Made by a program: the position numbers and the translations under genes. A stretch of 22,236 bases of DNA from DATKXO01 sp035528995 (lineage in GTDB: Bacteria > Planctomycetota > Phycisphaerae > UBA1845), in the NCBI GenBank assembly GCA_035528995.1, contig DATKXO010000330.1:1-22236 (forward strand), written 5' to 3'. Shown in pieces: positions 1 through 7,345 of this stretch. Each line of letters starts with the position of its first letter. Positions within the stretch are counted from its first letter, which is position 1. The notes under the pieces were generated by a model. It did not search any database. It was not told the origin of the DNA and was given only the letters and a program-made list of their open reading frames with translations.

Positions 1-1
1 C

Positions 2-532
2 GACAACGACGCCCTACCGCTGGTGGAGCATTCGGAGGTTGACCGCGCGGTGATCGACGTGGTGGTCACGTTGAAGCTGCAGCAGGTCAAGATGCTGCCC
101 CACCGGGACAAGATGCCGGCCCAGTTGTCGGGCGGGCAGAAGAAGCGGGCGGCGCTGGCCCGGGCGACGGCGCTGGACCCGGAGATTCTGTTTTACGACG
201 AGCCGTCGGCCGGGCTGGACCCGGTGACGAGCGCCGCCATCGACGAGCTGATGATGGACCTGTCGAAGAAGCTGCAGGTGACGTCGGTGGTGGTGACGCA
301 CGAGATGGACAGCGCGTTTCGGATCGCGGACCGGATGGTTATGCTGGACAAGGGACGCGTGCTTCGGATCGGACCTCGCAGCGAGTTCGAGGTCATCCGC
401 GACGCACCCCTGGAAAGCCTGGCGACGGACGATGAGCGGCTGCTGCAGCAGTTCCTCAACGGGTACAGCAGCGGCCCGCTGACCGACGCCCAGGGAATGA
501 GCGAGTTCGAGAAGTTGATCGGCGTGCGGTAG
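2..532 (+). CDS. mlaF: MlaF-like ABC transporter ATP-binding protein (5' end missing)
   Basis: This is the C-terminal 176 residues of an ABC ATPase; the reading frame is open to the left edge, so the Walker A region lies outside the window. The ABC signature (LSGGQKKRAALARA), the Walker B segment (ILFYDEPSAGLDP) and the switch histidine (VVVTHEMDS) follow in the usual order and spacing. The wording of these motifs, with GGQKKRAALARA and a short C-terminal tail, fits the Mla/Mkl group that powers phospholipid movement between inner and outer membranes. The MCE-domain gene starting 12 bp after the stop supports this; a permease (MlaE) would be expected upstream. Energy coupling to lipid transport is family knowledge and the direction of transport is unknown. 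A GTG at 23 is internal and should not be taken as the start. Confidence 0.88.
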   Translation, partial: DNDALPLVEHSEVDRAVIDVVVTLKLQQVKMLPHRDKMPAQLSGGQKKRAALARATALDPEILFYDEPSAGLDPVTSAAIDELMMDLSKKLQVTSVVVTHEMDSAFRIADRMVMLDKGRVLRIGPRSEFEVIRDAPLESLATDDERLLQQFLNGYSSGPLTDAQGMSEFEKLIGVR

Positions 533-544
533 AATCGGGACACG

Positions 545-1894
545 ATGGCCAGACAACGCAGCGAATTCTCTCTGGGCCTGTGGGTGATCGTGGTCCTGGT
601 GCTGTTCGTGGCGGTGGTCATCTTCATCGGCGAGCGGGGCTGGGGGCAGGCCTATCGGTCGTATACGGTGCGGTTTCCGGTCACGTATTCCCTGCCCGAC
701 GAGATCAAGGCGGGGGCCCAGGTCTTCTGCGGCGGCGCGATGATCGGGCGAGTCCACAAGGCCAGGCTGCAACAGGTCGAGGAAGACGGGGCGGCCGCTT
801 CGCTGTATGTCTACCTGGACGTGGGCGTCAGCGACGTGGTGGAACTGCGCAGCGACTGCATCATCGTGGCTCGCGGGCCGTTGCTGGGCGGTGGCGGCAA
901 GCTGATCATCGCGGACCCCGGGCGCGACGGGCGAGTGCTCGAAGAGGGAACGGTGATCGACGGATCGCCGGCCGGCTCGTTCAATCAAGCGATGGACTAC
1001 CTCAACGCGGAGCTGGACCCGGACAATCCGGTCGGCCTTCTGGCGGCGGTCAAGGGCCAACTCGATGCGAGCGACGCCGGCAGCATCATCGCCAAGGTCC
1101 ATGCTTCACTCGACGATCTCAACGCGATCACACAGAACGTGTCGCGGCAGGTCAATCCGGCGGAGCGCGACGTGCTGATCGACAAGCTCCACACGGTGCT
1201 GGACAACGTCAACGCTGCGACCGCGCAGTTGCGGGCCCAGGTGCAGTCCGACGCGGACGGCACACTGCTGGCCAAGATGCACACCGTACTGGACAGTGCG
1301 AACGCCGGTTTCCAGGAGGTGACGGGGCTGCTGGCCGAGGAACGCCAACCCATCCACGACACGTTGCAGTCGGTGCAGCGAACGGTCGACCTGGTGGAGC
1401 ATGAGATCGCCGAGCCGATCGCCTCGGAACTGGACCGGGCCAACGCCAAAAGCCTGCTCAATCAGGTGCACGCCTCGTTCGACAAGATCAACGCCAGTCT
1501 GGGCGACCTTCAAGTGGTGACGGATCACACCCGCACGCTGGTGACATTAAACGAGGAGCGGGTCAACCGGTTGATGACGAACCTGGGCGAGACGGCCGCC
1601 CACCTCAAGAGCGCCAGCAAGGACCTGCGGCGCAATCCGTGGCGGCTGTTGTACCGTCCGTCGCTGGAGGAGACCAAGCAGCTCAACATCTTCGACGCCG
1701 CGCGGGAGTTCTCCGAGGCGGCGGCGCGGCTGGACGACTCGGCCACGCAACTGGCCGCGTTGATGAAATCGCATGACGGGTCGATACCGGCCGACGACGC
1801 TCAACTGGCCGAAATCCGCCAGCGTCTGCAACAGACATTCGAAGACTACGGCCGGGCCGAGGAGGCCCTGTGGAAGCAGCTCGACGTTCGCTGA
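545..1894 (+). CDS. mlaD: MlaD-like MCE-domain lipid-transport protein with long repeated helical tail
   Basis: This is a 449-residue protein with one N-terminal membrane anchor (about residues 10-28, GLWVIVVLVLFVAVVIF). An MCE domain follows at about 38-140, running from YTVRFPVTYSLPDEIKAGAQ and including the GAMIGRV step and a LLGGGGKLII segment. MCE proteins form rings or tubes that carry lipids across the periplasm. The 310-residue remainder is predicted to be mostly helical and contains a periodic motif of the form LLxKxHxxLDxxNA at residues 180, 210, 240 and 303. This is longer than the roughly 180-residue E. coli MlaD and resembles needle-forming MCE proteins. The start ATG at 545 lies just downstream of the ATPase gene, so the two are probably one operon. 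Assignment as the substrate-binding partner of the ATPase is firm; the substrate is inferred. Confidence 0.88.
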   Translation: MARQRSEFSLGLWVIVVLVLFVAVVIFIGERGWGQAYRSYTVRFPVTYSLPDEIKAGAQVFCGGAMIGRVHKARLQQVEEDGAAASLYVYLDVGVSDVVELRSDCIIVARGPLLGGGGKLIIADPGRDGRVLEEGTVIDGSPAGSFNQAMDYLNAELDPDNPVGLLAAVKGQLDASDAGSIIAKVHASLDDLNAITQNVSRQVNPAERDVLIDKLHTVLDNVNAATAQLRAQVQSDADGTLLAKMHTVLDSANAGFQEVTGLLAEERQPIHDTLQSVQRTVDLVEHEIAEPIASELDRANAKSLLNQVHASFDKINASLGDLQVVTDHTRTLVTLNEERVNRLMTNLGETAAHLKSASKDLRRNPWRLLYRPSLEETKQLNIFDAAREFSEAAARLDDSATQLAALMKSHDGSIPADDAQLAEIRQRLQQTFEDYGRAEEALWKQLDVR

Positions 1895-1912
1895 CACCGG
1901 GGAGGCATAGCT

Positions 1913-3016
1913 GTGTATGACGCGCTGATCGTCGGAGCGGGGCCGGCTGGTGCCACAATTGCGGCACTGCTGGCCCGCGAGGAGCGCAGCGTCCTGCTGG
2001 TCGAGCGGCAAGCGCTGCCGCGTAAGCGCACGCAGACCGTCTGGGTCAGCGCGGAGGCGGCGGCGTTGCTCGACACGGCCGGGCTCGATGCCAAGGCCAT
2101 GCTCGGCCAGCCGTTTGACGACGTGACGTTCTATAGCGCCGATCTGGGCAAGACGGCCAAACCCGCTCTGGGCGGACCGGCGGGCTATCTGGTGAATCGA
2201 TCGGCCTTCGAGCACGAGCTGGTCAAGGCGGCGGTCAAGGCCGGCGCGGAGCTTCGCGAGAACTCACGGGTCGTGGACATCGGGCTGTTCGAGCATGAGG
2301 TGGAGGCGAGGTTCGGCGAGGGCGAATCCGCTCGCGGGCGGGTCCTGCTGGCCGCGATGGGCTATCGCAACGACCTGGCCGGGCCGCTGTACCGCGCCGG
2401 GCAGCCACCGGCACCGCTGGTGTGGACGGCCCAGGTGGAGGCGGCGTTGAAGAAGTCGGGGCAGGCCAAGCCGGCGGTGGCGGTCGTCCTGGGGCTCGAC
2501 CGTAACGGTGCGTTCGGACTGGTGATGGTGACACCCAAGCGCCTGGCCGTTGCGATCGGTGCAGGCGGCGGTCCGCAGCAGGTTACCAAGCTGTTTACCG
2601 AGTTGTGTCAGCGGCTGGCGGCTGGCGGCGTGGTTCCGGTCGATCTGTCGTCGGAGGCCGCCGAGGCCAAGGTGCGTCCCAGTCCGGCCGGCATCGCGCT
2701 GGAGATGGACACGCACGTGGCCAAGCACACGCTGATCATCGGCGAGGCCGGGGGGTTCGTGGCGGCGGCCAGCAACGAGGGCATCTATCCGGCGATGTGG
2801 TCCGCGCAACTCGCGTCCGAGGTCGTGCTGGAAGCGTTGGGCAGCAAGCACAGCCAGGACGTTTTAATGCAATTCGATTCGAAGTGGCGCATGTCCATGG
2901 CGGAGTATCTGCGGCCGCCGAATACGGACATTCAGTTTTTGCTGCCGCTGATCTTCTCGAACCAGCCGATGGCCGACCGGATGGGGGCGGCGTTCTTCTG
3001 CGGCAGGAACATCTAG
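1913..3016 (+). CDS. FAD-dependent oxidoreductase, geranylgeranyl-reductase-like
   Basis: This is a 367-residue flavoprotein. It has an N-terminal dinucleotide-binding motif (IVGAGPAGATIAALLA, GxGxxG at residues 8-13), an acidic strand end at LLVER, and a late FAD-binding segment (IIGEAGGFVAAASNEGIYPA, about 275-294) corresponding to the GDAAG motif of the FixC/geranylgeranyl reductase group. Such enzymes often reduce isoprenoid or other hydrophobic double bonds; the substrate here cannot be read from sequence. The GTG start at 1913 is chosen because a strong GGGGAGG site lies at 1899-1905. It follows the MCE gene by 18 bp, so it may be cotranscribed and act on membrane lipids (inference). 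The last 41 residues (327-367) recur as an orphan fragment at 6995-7120, so the 3' end may have been exchanged or duplicated. Confidence 0.8.
   Translation: MYDALIVGAGPAGATIAALLAREERSVLLVERQALPRKRTQTVWVSAEAAALLDTAGLDAKAMLGQPFDDVTFYSADLGKTAKPALGGPAGYLVNRSAFEHELVKAAVKAGAELRENSRVVDIGLFEHEVEARFGEGESARGRVLLAAMGYRNDLAGPLYRAGQPPAPLVWTAQVEAALKKSGQAKPAVAVVLGLDRNGAFGLVMVTPKRLAVAIGAGGGPQQVTKLFTELCQRLAAGGVVPVDLSSEAAEAKVRPSPAGIALEMDTHVAKHTLIIGEAGGFVAAASNEGIYPAMWSAQLASEVVLEALGSKHSQDVLMQFDSKWRMSMAEYLRPPNTDIQFLLPLIFSNQPMADRMGAAFFCGRNI
2891..3016 (+). repeat. Left copy of 126-bp direct repeat (3' end of the reductase gene)
   Basis: This is the in-gene copy of a 126-bp repeat, starting at the ATG of the MSMAEYL segment and ending exactly at the TAG stop. 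The right copy is at 6995-7120, offset by 4104 bp. I count 11 mismatches and no gaps. Most are synonymous; only two residues change (C to A and R to K near the end). Similarity stops at the stop codon on the right and at the first ATG on the left. Confidence 0.92.
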
Positions 3017-3117
3017 CCCAGGCCTGCACGTGCGTCCCTTGACGCCAGGTGGCCGAGATTCGATCCGGTCGTACCTGTTGAAGCCGGGCTTAGTCGCCTG
3101 TCAGTGCAGATTGGCAC

Positions 3118-3146
3118 TTGCCGTTGGGAAACGACGGTGGTACACT
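3118..3146 (+). promoter_or_regulatory. Candidate sigma70-type promoter for the dockerin operon
   Basis: TTGCCG at 3118-3123 (4 of 6 to TTGACA) is separated by 17 bp from TACACT at 3141-3146 (4 of 6 to TATAAT). This would give a leader of about 125 nt before the ATG at 3280. The leader contains a small hairpin (CGGGC, GCA loop, GCCCG at 3192-3204) of unknown role. It is a match by eye only, though the spacing is ideal. Confidence 0.35.
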
Positions 3147-3279
3147 TGGATGGTGGCACACCTGTATCGGACTTACGGTCCTTAAAGCTTCCGGGCGCAG
3201 CCCGTCATCACGGTCGGTGGCAACGGAGTGCAGCGCGTGTTCGCCGACCCGCCTGTAGGCGCTGCCACTGAGGAACACG

Positions 3280-5037
3280 ATGATTACGCTCCGCAGCGCA
3301 TCTCTCGCTGTCCTCGGGCTGATCCTGTGCTCCTCGGCAGCCGAGCGAGACGATCCGGGCCTTGTCGTCGTTGTTGGCGAGCCCCCCGAAGGCGTACAAT
3401 TTTACGTGCCCGCGGCCTCGTCCTACAAGTTTGACTATGACGCCGGTCGGATCTCGCTGTGGGACACGGTTGCCAAGGACAACCTGATTCTGCCTGGTGT
3501 CGAGTTTACCGCACCGGGCAGCCCCGGAGACTTCGATCTCGACGTTGACATCGACCTATACGATTTCGGGGTTTTCCAGGTATGTTTCACCGACGAGGGT
3601 GGCGGTCCTTTGGGGGCGGGGTGTGATACCTTCGACTTCGACTCGGACAGCGACGTTGACATCTCCGATTACGGCAGATTCGAGTCCCTGTTGACCGGTC
3701 CGCCTACACCGCCTCTCGGCGACCTGAACGCCGATGGCAAGGTGGGCCTGAACGACTTCGCGGTGTTCTCGGGGTGTCTCAGTGGCCCGCTAGTTGTCGT
3801 ACAGGGCGACTGTGACCGCGACGGCGACGTGGACCTGGGCGACTTCATGTCGTGGGAGGGCTGCCTGAGCGGCCCCAGCACTGCTGCAGGGGCCCCGCGC
3901 CAGGAGAGAGACCTGGATGGGGACAATGACGTAGACCTCGTTGATTTCGCCCGGTTTCAGGTCTTGTTCAGCGGCGCGACGACCACAAGCCCGGAGTGCG
4001 ACTCGGCCGACCTGGACGACGACGCTGACGTTGATCTTGGGGATTTCGGCATCTTCCAGACAGTATTCGGCGCCAGCCAGCAAGGGCCGCCGGTGGCCAT
4101 CACCGTGTTTGTCGAGGGCCTCACGGTCAGCACCGCCCTAGGCGATGCAGTCATCACCGTACTTGTCGATCCCGATGGAGACGACGTTTTCGAGCCCGAG
4201 GCCACGCAGCCCATCACCGTTGCAATAATCGACCTTTCCCCGACGTCGGGCCCGATGGGCGCGGAGATCACCGTTGCCCTCCAGCCGGCGCTGTGTCCCA
4301 TAGCGTTCGACTCCACAACAACGGCCGAGTGGACTGGCGTGTTCGATCCGTTGAGCGGCCCACCCTCCCCCGGTTTCACTACAACCTACGGTGCCGATCA
4401 AGTACACGAGTCCGGTGTGGGATCGGCGACTCTGATTGCCGGGGATGGAACAACGCCGAATCCACCGGATCCGACCAGCGTGCTGCTTCCAGGCACGTTC
4501 TCTGGGACGCTGACCTTTGACTTCTCCGGAGCGATGGTCGGCAAGGTATTTGGTTTCACCCCCACCGCGGCCCCAGCGGTCTTTGAGTCCATCGCGTACC
4601 TGGATTCCTCAGTATCGTCCGGGCCTCCCGTCCTGGATGGGGAGCCGGCAGACTTGCCCATAATCCTTTTCTCCATCCTTCCTGATCCCGTTCCCCAACA
4701 GAGTTCGCTCCTGGTCGCCTACTGGGCGCATCTCGCAATCGTTGCGCGCGTCGATGAGAATCCTTCGACTTTGGCGTACGGGCCGGCCTCGTTCGATGTG
4801 GACGTAGTCACGTACGACGAGACAGGAGCCGAACTTGACCGGAGAGGCGAGATCCAACTCACCTCGGTCTCAGGCGACGACGGCGATCCCGACTACATCA
4901 CATACCATAGTGATCTATCAACGCCGCTTATATTAGTGGATGTCGCTGTTGACCCGTTGGCGTACCCCGATGTCATACTACTCCGGGCTGACGCTGGTGG
5001 TACTTCTCGTATCCTGTTGGAGGGCCAAGGACAGTGA
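3280..5037 (+). CDS. Secreted protein with six dockerin/EF-hand-like calcium loops
   Basis: This is a 585-residue exported protein. An N-terminal hydrophobic segment (about residues 5-20) looks like a signal peptide ending near SSAAE. Residues 84-260 carry six acidic loops of the dockerin type I or EF-hand pattern, at about 84-96, 119-131, 148-160, 177-189, 211-223 and 244-256, for example DLNADGKVGLNDF and DCDRDGDVDLGDF. Several are followed by FxxCLSGP, a form typical of Phycisphaerae surface proteins. Dockerins bind calcium and, in cellulosomes, cohesin partners; no cohesin is visible here. Residues 270-585 look beta-rich and match nothing I recognise. A GAGGA ribosome site at 3270-3274 supports the ATG at 3280. 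The stop overlaps the next gene's GTG start (GTGA), indicating translational coupling. Confidence 0.82.
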   Translation: MITLRSASLAVLGLILCSSAAERDDPGLVVVVGEPPEGVQFYVPAASSYKFDYDAGRISLWDTVAKDNLILPGVEFTAPGSPGDFDLDVDIDLYDFGVFQVCFTDEGGGPLGAGCDTFDFDSDSDVDISDYGRFESLLTGPPTPPLGDLNADGKVGLNDFAVFSGCLSGPLVVVQGDCDRDGDVDLGDFMSWEGCLSGPSTAAGAPRQERDLDGDNDVDLVDFARFQVLFSGATTTSPECDSADLDDDADVDLGDFGIFQTVFGASQQGPPVAITVFVEGLTVSTALGDAVITVLVDPDGDDVFEPEATQPITVAIIDLSPTSGPMGAEITVALQPALCPIAFDSTTTAEWTGVFDPLSGPPSPGFTTTYGADQVHESGVGSATLIAGDGTTPNPPDPTSVLLPGTFSGTLTFDFSGAMVGKVFGFTPTAAPAVFESIAYLDSSVSSGPPVLDGEPADLPIILFSILPDPVPQQSSLLVAYWAHLAIVARVDENPSTLAYGPASFDVDVVTYDETGAELDRRGEIQLTSVSGDDGDPDYITYHSDLSTPLILVDVAVDPLAYPDVILLRADAGGTSRILLEGQGQ

Positions 5038-5789
5038 CCAGAAGATGCACACTCCCCCTGAGACGGTGGATGCCGCTTGCCGCCGTTGGGGGACTGGCAC
5101 TCCTCACCGGCTGCCCAGAGAAGGCGACTGAGCCACCGTCGCCCGGGGTGGTCCCGCTCCGGGTATGGGTAATCCTGAGTGACAGGGATTCCGATCTCGG
5201 CGACGATCAGAATGTCGGATGCCGCCTCTCCCAGGTGGAGATCACTTCGTACATCCAGGCGTTGAGAACCAATACTCCGGCCCTATTCGGGACGAACGAT
5301 CCCTTTACGTGGACCGGGAACGTCCAGAAGATATATGTAACTGAAGATCTCTTGCCTGGTCAGCGAGGCCAACCACGCGAAGTCGTTGATGCCGCCTACC
5401 TGATGGCATGGCTGTTCCTCGTCGAAGGCAAGTGGGCACCGAACCACCTCAATATATATTTCGCGGGGCATCTTGACCCTGGTACGGCCTATGCTTTGAC
5501 CGTGGACCCGAATCCCAACCCTAACGTGGCTTTCATCGCCATCAATGATCGGGGACTGTTCGCTCCCTCAGGCCATGCAGTGGTGCTGGCAGATCACGTG
5601 CTCGAGCACGAAATGGGTCATTTTCTTCTGCGAAGGACTGGCCAATCCCCATACGACGAAAACGAACACGTCGAAGAGGGTTCCTATAATATCATGGAAC
5701 GTTACTCTCCATTCCCCTTAGTGCTTCCTTCCGCGGAACAGCAGGAGGCAAAGACACGATTGGAGGGGACGGGCTGGAGGTTGCCGTGA
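5034..5789 (+). CDS. Lipoprotein with HExxH zinc-metalloprotease motif
   Basis: This is a 251-residue protein that begins at a GTG overlapping the upstream stop by 4 bp. A basic N-terminus, a hydrophobic stretch and LLTGC (Cys27) make a lipoprotein signal. The motif LEHEMGHFLLRRTG contains HEMGH at residues 192-196, the zinc-binding and catalytic HExxH of metallopeptidases. Downstream, His212 (ENEHVEEG) could be a third ligand, and SYNIMERYSP (Met221) resembles the Met-turn of metzincins, although the strict HExxHxxGxxH spacing is absent. Overall similarity to a named family is not recognised. Its place between a calcium-loop protein and a secreted helical protein suggests processing or anchoring of extracellular partners (inference). 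Peptidase activity is likely but not certain. Confidence 0.72.
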   Translation: MTRRCTLPLRRWMPLAAVGGLALLTGCPEKATEPPSPGVVPLRVWVILSDRDSDLGDDQNVGCRLSQVEITSYIQALRTNTPALFGTNDPFTWTGNVQKIYVTEDLLPGQRGQPREVVDAAYLMAWLFLVEGKWAPNHLNIYFAGHLDPGTAYALTVDPNPNPNVAFIAINDRGLFAPSGHAVVLADHVLEHEMGHFLLRRTGQSPYDENEHVEEGSYNIMERYSPFPLVLPSAEQQEAKTRLEGTGWRLP

Positions 5790-6946
5790 TGAGAATCATG
5801 ATGTTGCCGTACGCATGTCTGCTCGGCGTGGCGAGCGTCACCGCCTCCTCGCCTGCGTCAGAATCGCTGGAGAGGCAGATCGGCAGGATCGCAGAGGTAG
5901 GCCTATCGCACGATCCCGCCATTGGGCTTGAGCTCCTTGAGGAGGTCGACAGTTCCGTAGCGGTGATCGAGGAGCCGTTTGTCGAGAGTATGTGCGCCGT
6001 CGTCAGTGACCCTTCTGTCCACGGCGCAGTCCGCATTGCCACGCTGGATTTGCTCTGTCGCAAAGTAGCCCCCAAGCGCGCAGCCAATGTCGCGGTTTCT
6101 ATGCGCGACCTAGCCCGCCGGTACAGCGCGGAACGGCAGACCGGCAGGATGGCCAATACGGGACGAGAAGAGCTTTTCCTCGTGCCGCACCTGGTCCGCC
6201 AGTTCGTGGCATCGTCGGTGGTCGAACTGGCACAGCGGTTGGATGATCAGTCCCTACTTCTGGACTTTTACATCGAGATTGTGGCGGACCCAGCTTTTCC
6301 GTACGAAGACATCCGACGTGAGGCGGCAAGTCGAATCGCGGACAATCCGGCGAACAAGCATGTCCGCAAGGATTATGCGTACCGCGCAATCCGGGAGAAC
6401 CCACAGTGGGTGGCTCCCGGGGTCTTCGATGAATTGATGGACGATGCGTTCGCGGACAGGCTTCGCCCGCTTCTCCTCACGGGCGAGCCGGGCATACGGA
6501 GTTTCAACTATTTGGCTCTCGGCCTGCTGTCGGAGTATGGCGATCGTGATACGGCACGTCAGCTCAGGCAATGGATTGCTGCGCACGAGGACCCCCAGGA
6601 GGCCGCGCGCAGGGTATCTGAACCGCTCTGGAAGATCGATGCTCAGGGAAACCCGCAGATGCTTCTCGACTACATCCGTTCGGACAAATGGGACAGCTAC
6701 ACGCGACGGGTATGGGCGCTAAAGACGGCTCTGCGAGTTGGCGTGCCCCCAGAGCAGATTCGAATGGCGATCCTGGAGCATGCTCCGAAGGCTTTGAATC
6801 ACCGGGGGCTCAAGCACTCACTACAGCTACTCAAGCGAGAAGCTCTTCTGAGAGGCGTTCTGAGGCCGGACGATTTGCCCGAAGTTGAACCGCCGCCGAA
6901 GAACATTGCAGAAGCTCTGCAGCGAGTCCAGGCAGAGCAGCAGTAG
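5789..6946 (+). CDS. Secreted helical-repeat (HEAT-like) protein of unknown function
   Basis: This protein of about 385 residues is predicted to be almost wholly helical. A short N-terminal hydrophobic stretch (MMLPYACLLGVASVTASS) looks like a signal peptide, so the protein is probably exported. The rest consists of repeated amphipathic helix pairs with conserved alanine/leucine spacing, for example SVHGAVRIATLDLLCRKVA and FPYEDIRREAASRIAD, suggesting an alpha-solenoid of the HEAT type used for protein binding. No catalytic motif is seen. A GGAGG site at 5776-5780 sits 8 bp before the ATG at 5789; a GTG at 5786 is an alternative. The start overlaps the protease stop as TGATG, so the three genes form one coupled unit. 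I do not recognise a named family. Confidence 0.7.
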   Translation: MRIMMLPYACLLGVASVTASSPASESLERQIGRIAEVGLSHDPAIGLELLEEVDSSVAVIEEPFVESMCAVVSDPSVHGAVRIATLDLLCRKVAPKRAANVAVSMRDLARRYSAERQTGRMANTGREELFLVPHLVRQFVASSVVELAQRLDDQSLLLDFYIEIVADPAFPYEDIRREAASRIADNPANKHVRKDYAYRAIRENPQWVAPGVFDELMDDAFADRLRPLLLTGEPGIRSFNYLALGLLSEYGDRDTARQLRQWIAAHEDPQEAARRVSEPLWKIDAQGNPQMLLDYIRSDKWDSYTRRVWALKTALRVGVPPEQIRMAILEHAPKALNHRGLKHSLQLLKREALLRGVLRPDDLPEVEPPPKNIAEALQRVQAEQQ

Positions 6947-6985
6947 TGCTCGTAGAAAGAGAAACGATGAGGTCCGGGCGAGCGC

Positions 6986-7120
6986 ATGCGGTACATGTCC
7001 ATGGCGGAGTATCTGCGGCCGCCGAATACGGACATTCAGTTCCTGCTCCCGCTGATCTTCTCGAACCAGCCGATGGCCGACCGGATGGGGGCGGCGTTTT
7101 TTGCGGGGAAGAACATTTAG
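6986..7120 (+). pseudogene. Orphan C-terminal fragment of the FAD-dependent reductase
   Basis: The frame from an ATG at 6986 encodes 44 residues, of which the last 41 match the C-terminus of the reductase ending at 3016 except for two substitutions (FFAGKNI here, FFCGRNI there). An in-frame TGA at 6968 shows that no longer gene continues upstream. The fragment lacks all FAD-binding parts and cannot be an enzyme. It ends at a TAG in the same register as the intact gene. It is either a remnant of the original 3' end displaced by the 3017-6994 segment, or the tail of a lost second gene copy. Confidence 0.82.
6995..7120 (+). repeat. Right copy of 126-bp direct repeat
   Basis: This is the partner of 2891-3016, at about 91% identity by hand count (115 of 126). 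Differences cluster at two sites (TTCCTGCTC versus TTTTTGCTG, and the last eight codons). The sequences 5' and 3' of the repeat are unrelated to those around the left copy. Confidence 0.92.
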
Positions 7121-7345
7121 CGGGTACGCAGAAGGCGAGTTCCTCACGTAGTCGTGCGCGGCGCCATTCCTGGACAGCCGGCGAGGCGCATCAAGATGCA
7201 CCCTACGACCTCGCGATACGGGGCCTGCAGCACCTCGCGCGGCGTGTGTGTCCGCCGGGTTCAATGTGAGGGTGGCCGAGGCTGCGCGTGACGCGCGAGC
7301 GGGTCGCCTTGCCAGTTCGGGGGGGAGTGAACGATAATCGGCCGC

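Larger units (their letters stand above)
3017..6994. other. Atypical segment bracketed by the duplicated gene 3' ends (candidate genomic island)
   Basis: About 4 kb lies between the two copies of the reductase 3' end. It holds a leader region, three overlapping forward genes for exported proteins, and a short spacer. By eye its base composition is less GC-rich, with more A/T-ending codons (ata, tat, ttt, cta) than the flanking Mla and sel genes. No integrase, transposase or terminal inverted repeats were found in it. The layout resembles elements that integrate at a gene's 3' end and supply a replacement end, but unequal recombination between related gene copies would leave the same trace. 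Confidence 0.6.

Noticed and set aside
14..1102. Long minus-strand open frame opposite the Mla genes
   Set aside because: Arginine/histidine/glutamine-rich composition typical of antisense frames in GC-rich DNA, and the forward frames encode clear MlaF and MlaD motifs.
3017..6994. Insertion sequence or transposon
   Set aside because: No transposase or integrase motif and no terminal inverted repeats were found; only the long direct repeats of coding origin.
7121..7345. tRNA-Sec gene or attachment-site tRNA in the spacer before selB
   Set aside because: A GGGTTCAA-like stretch near 7258 is not flanked by a matching T stem or acceptor pairing, and no UCA anticodon arm could be drawn.
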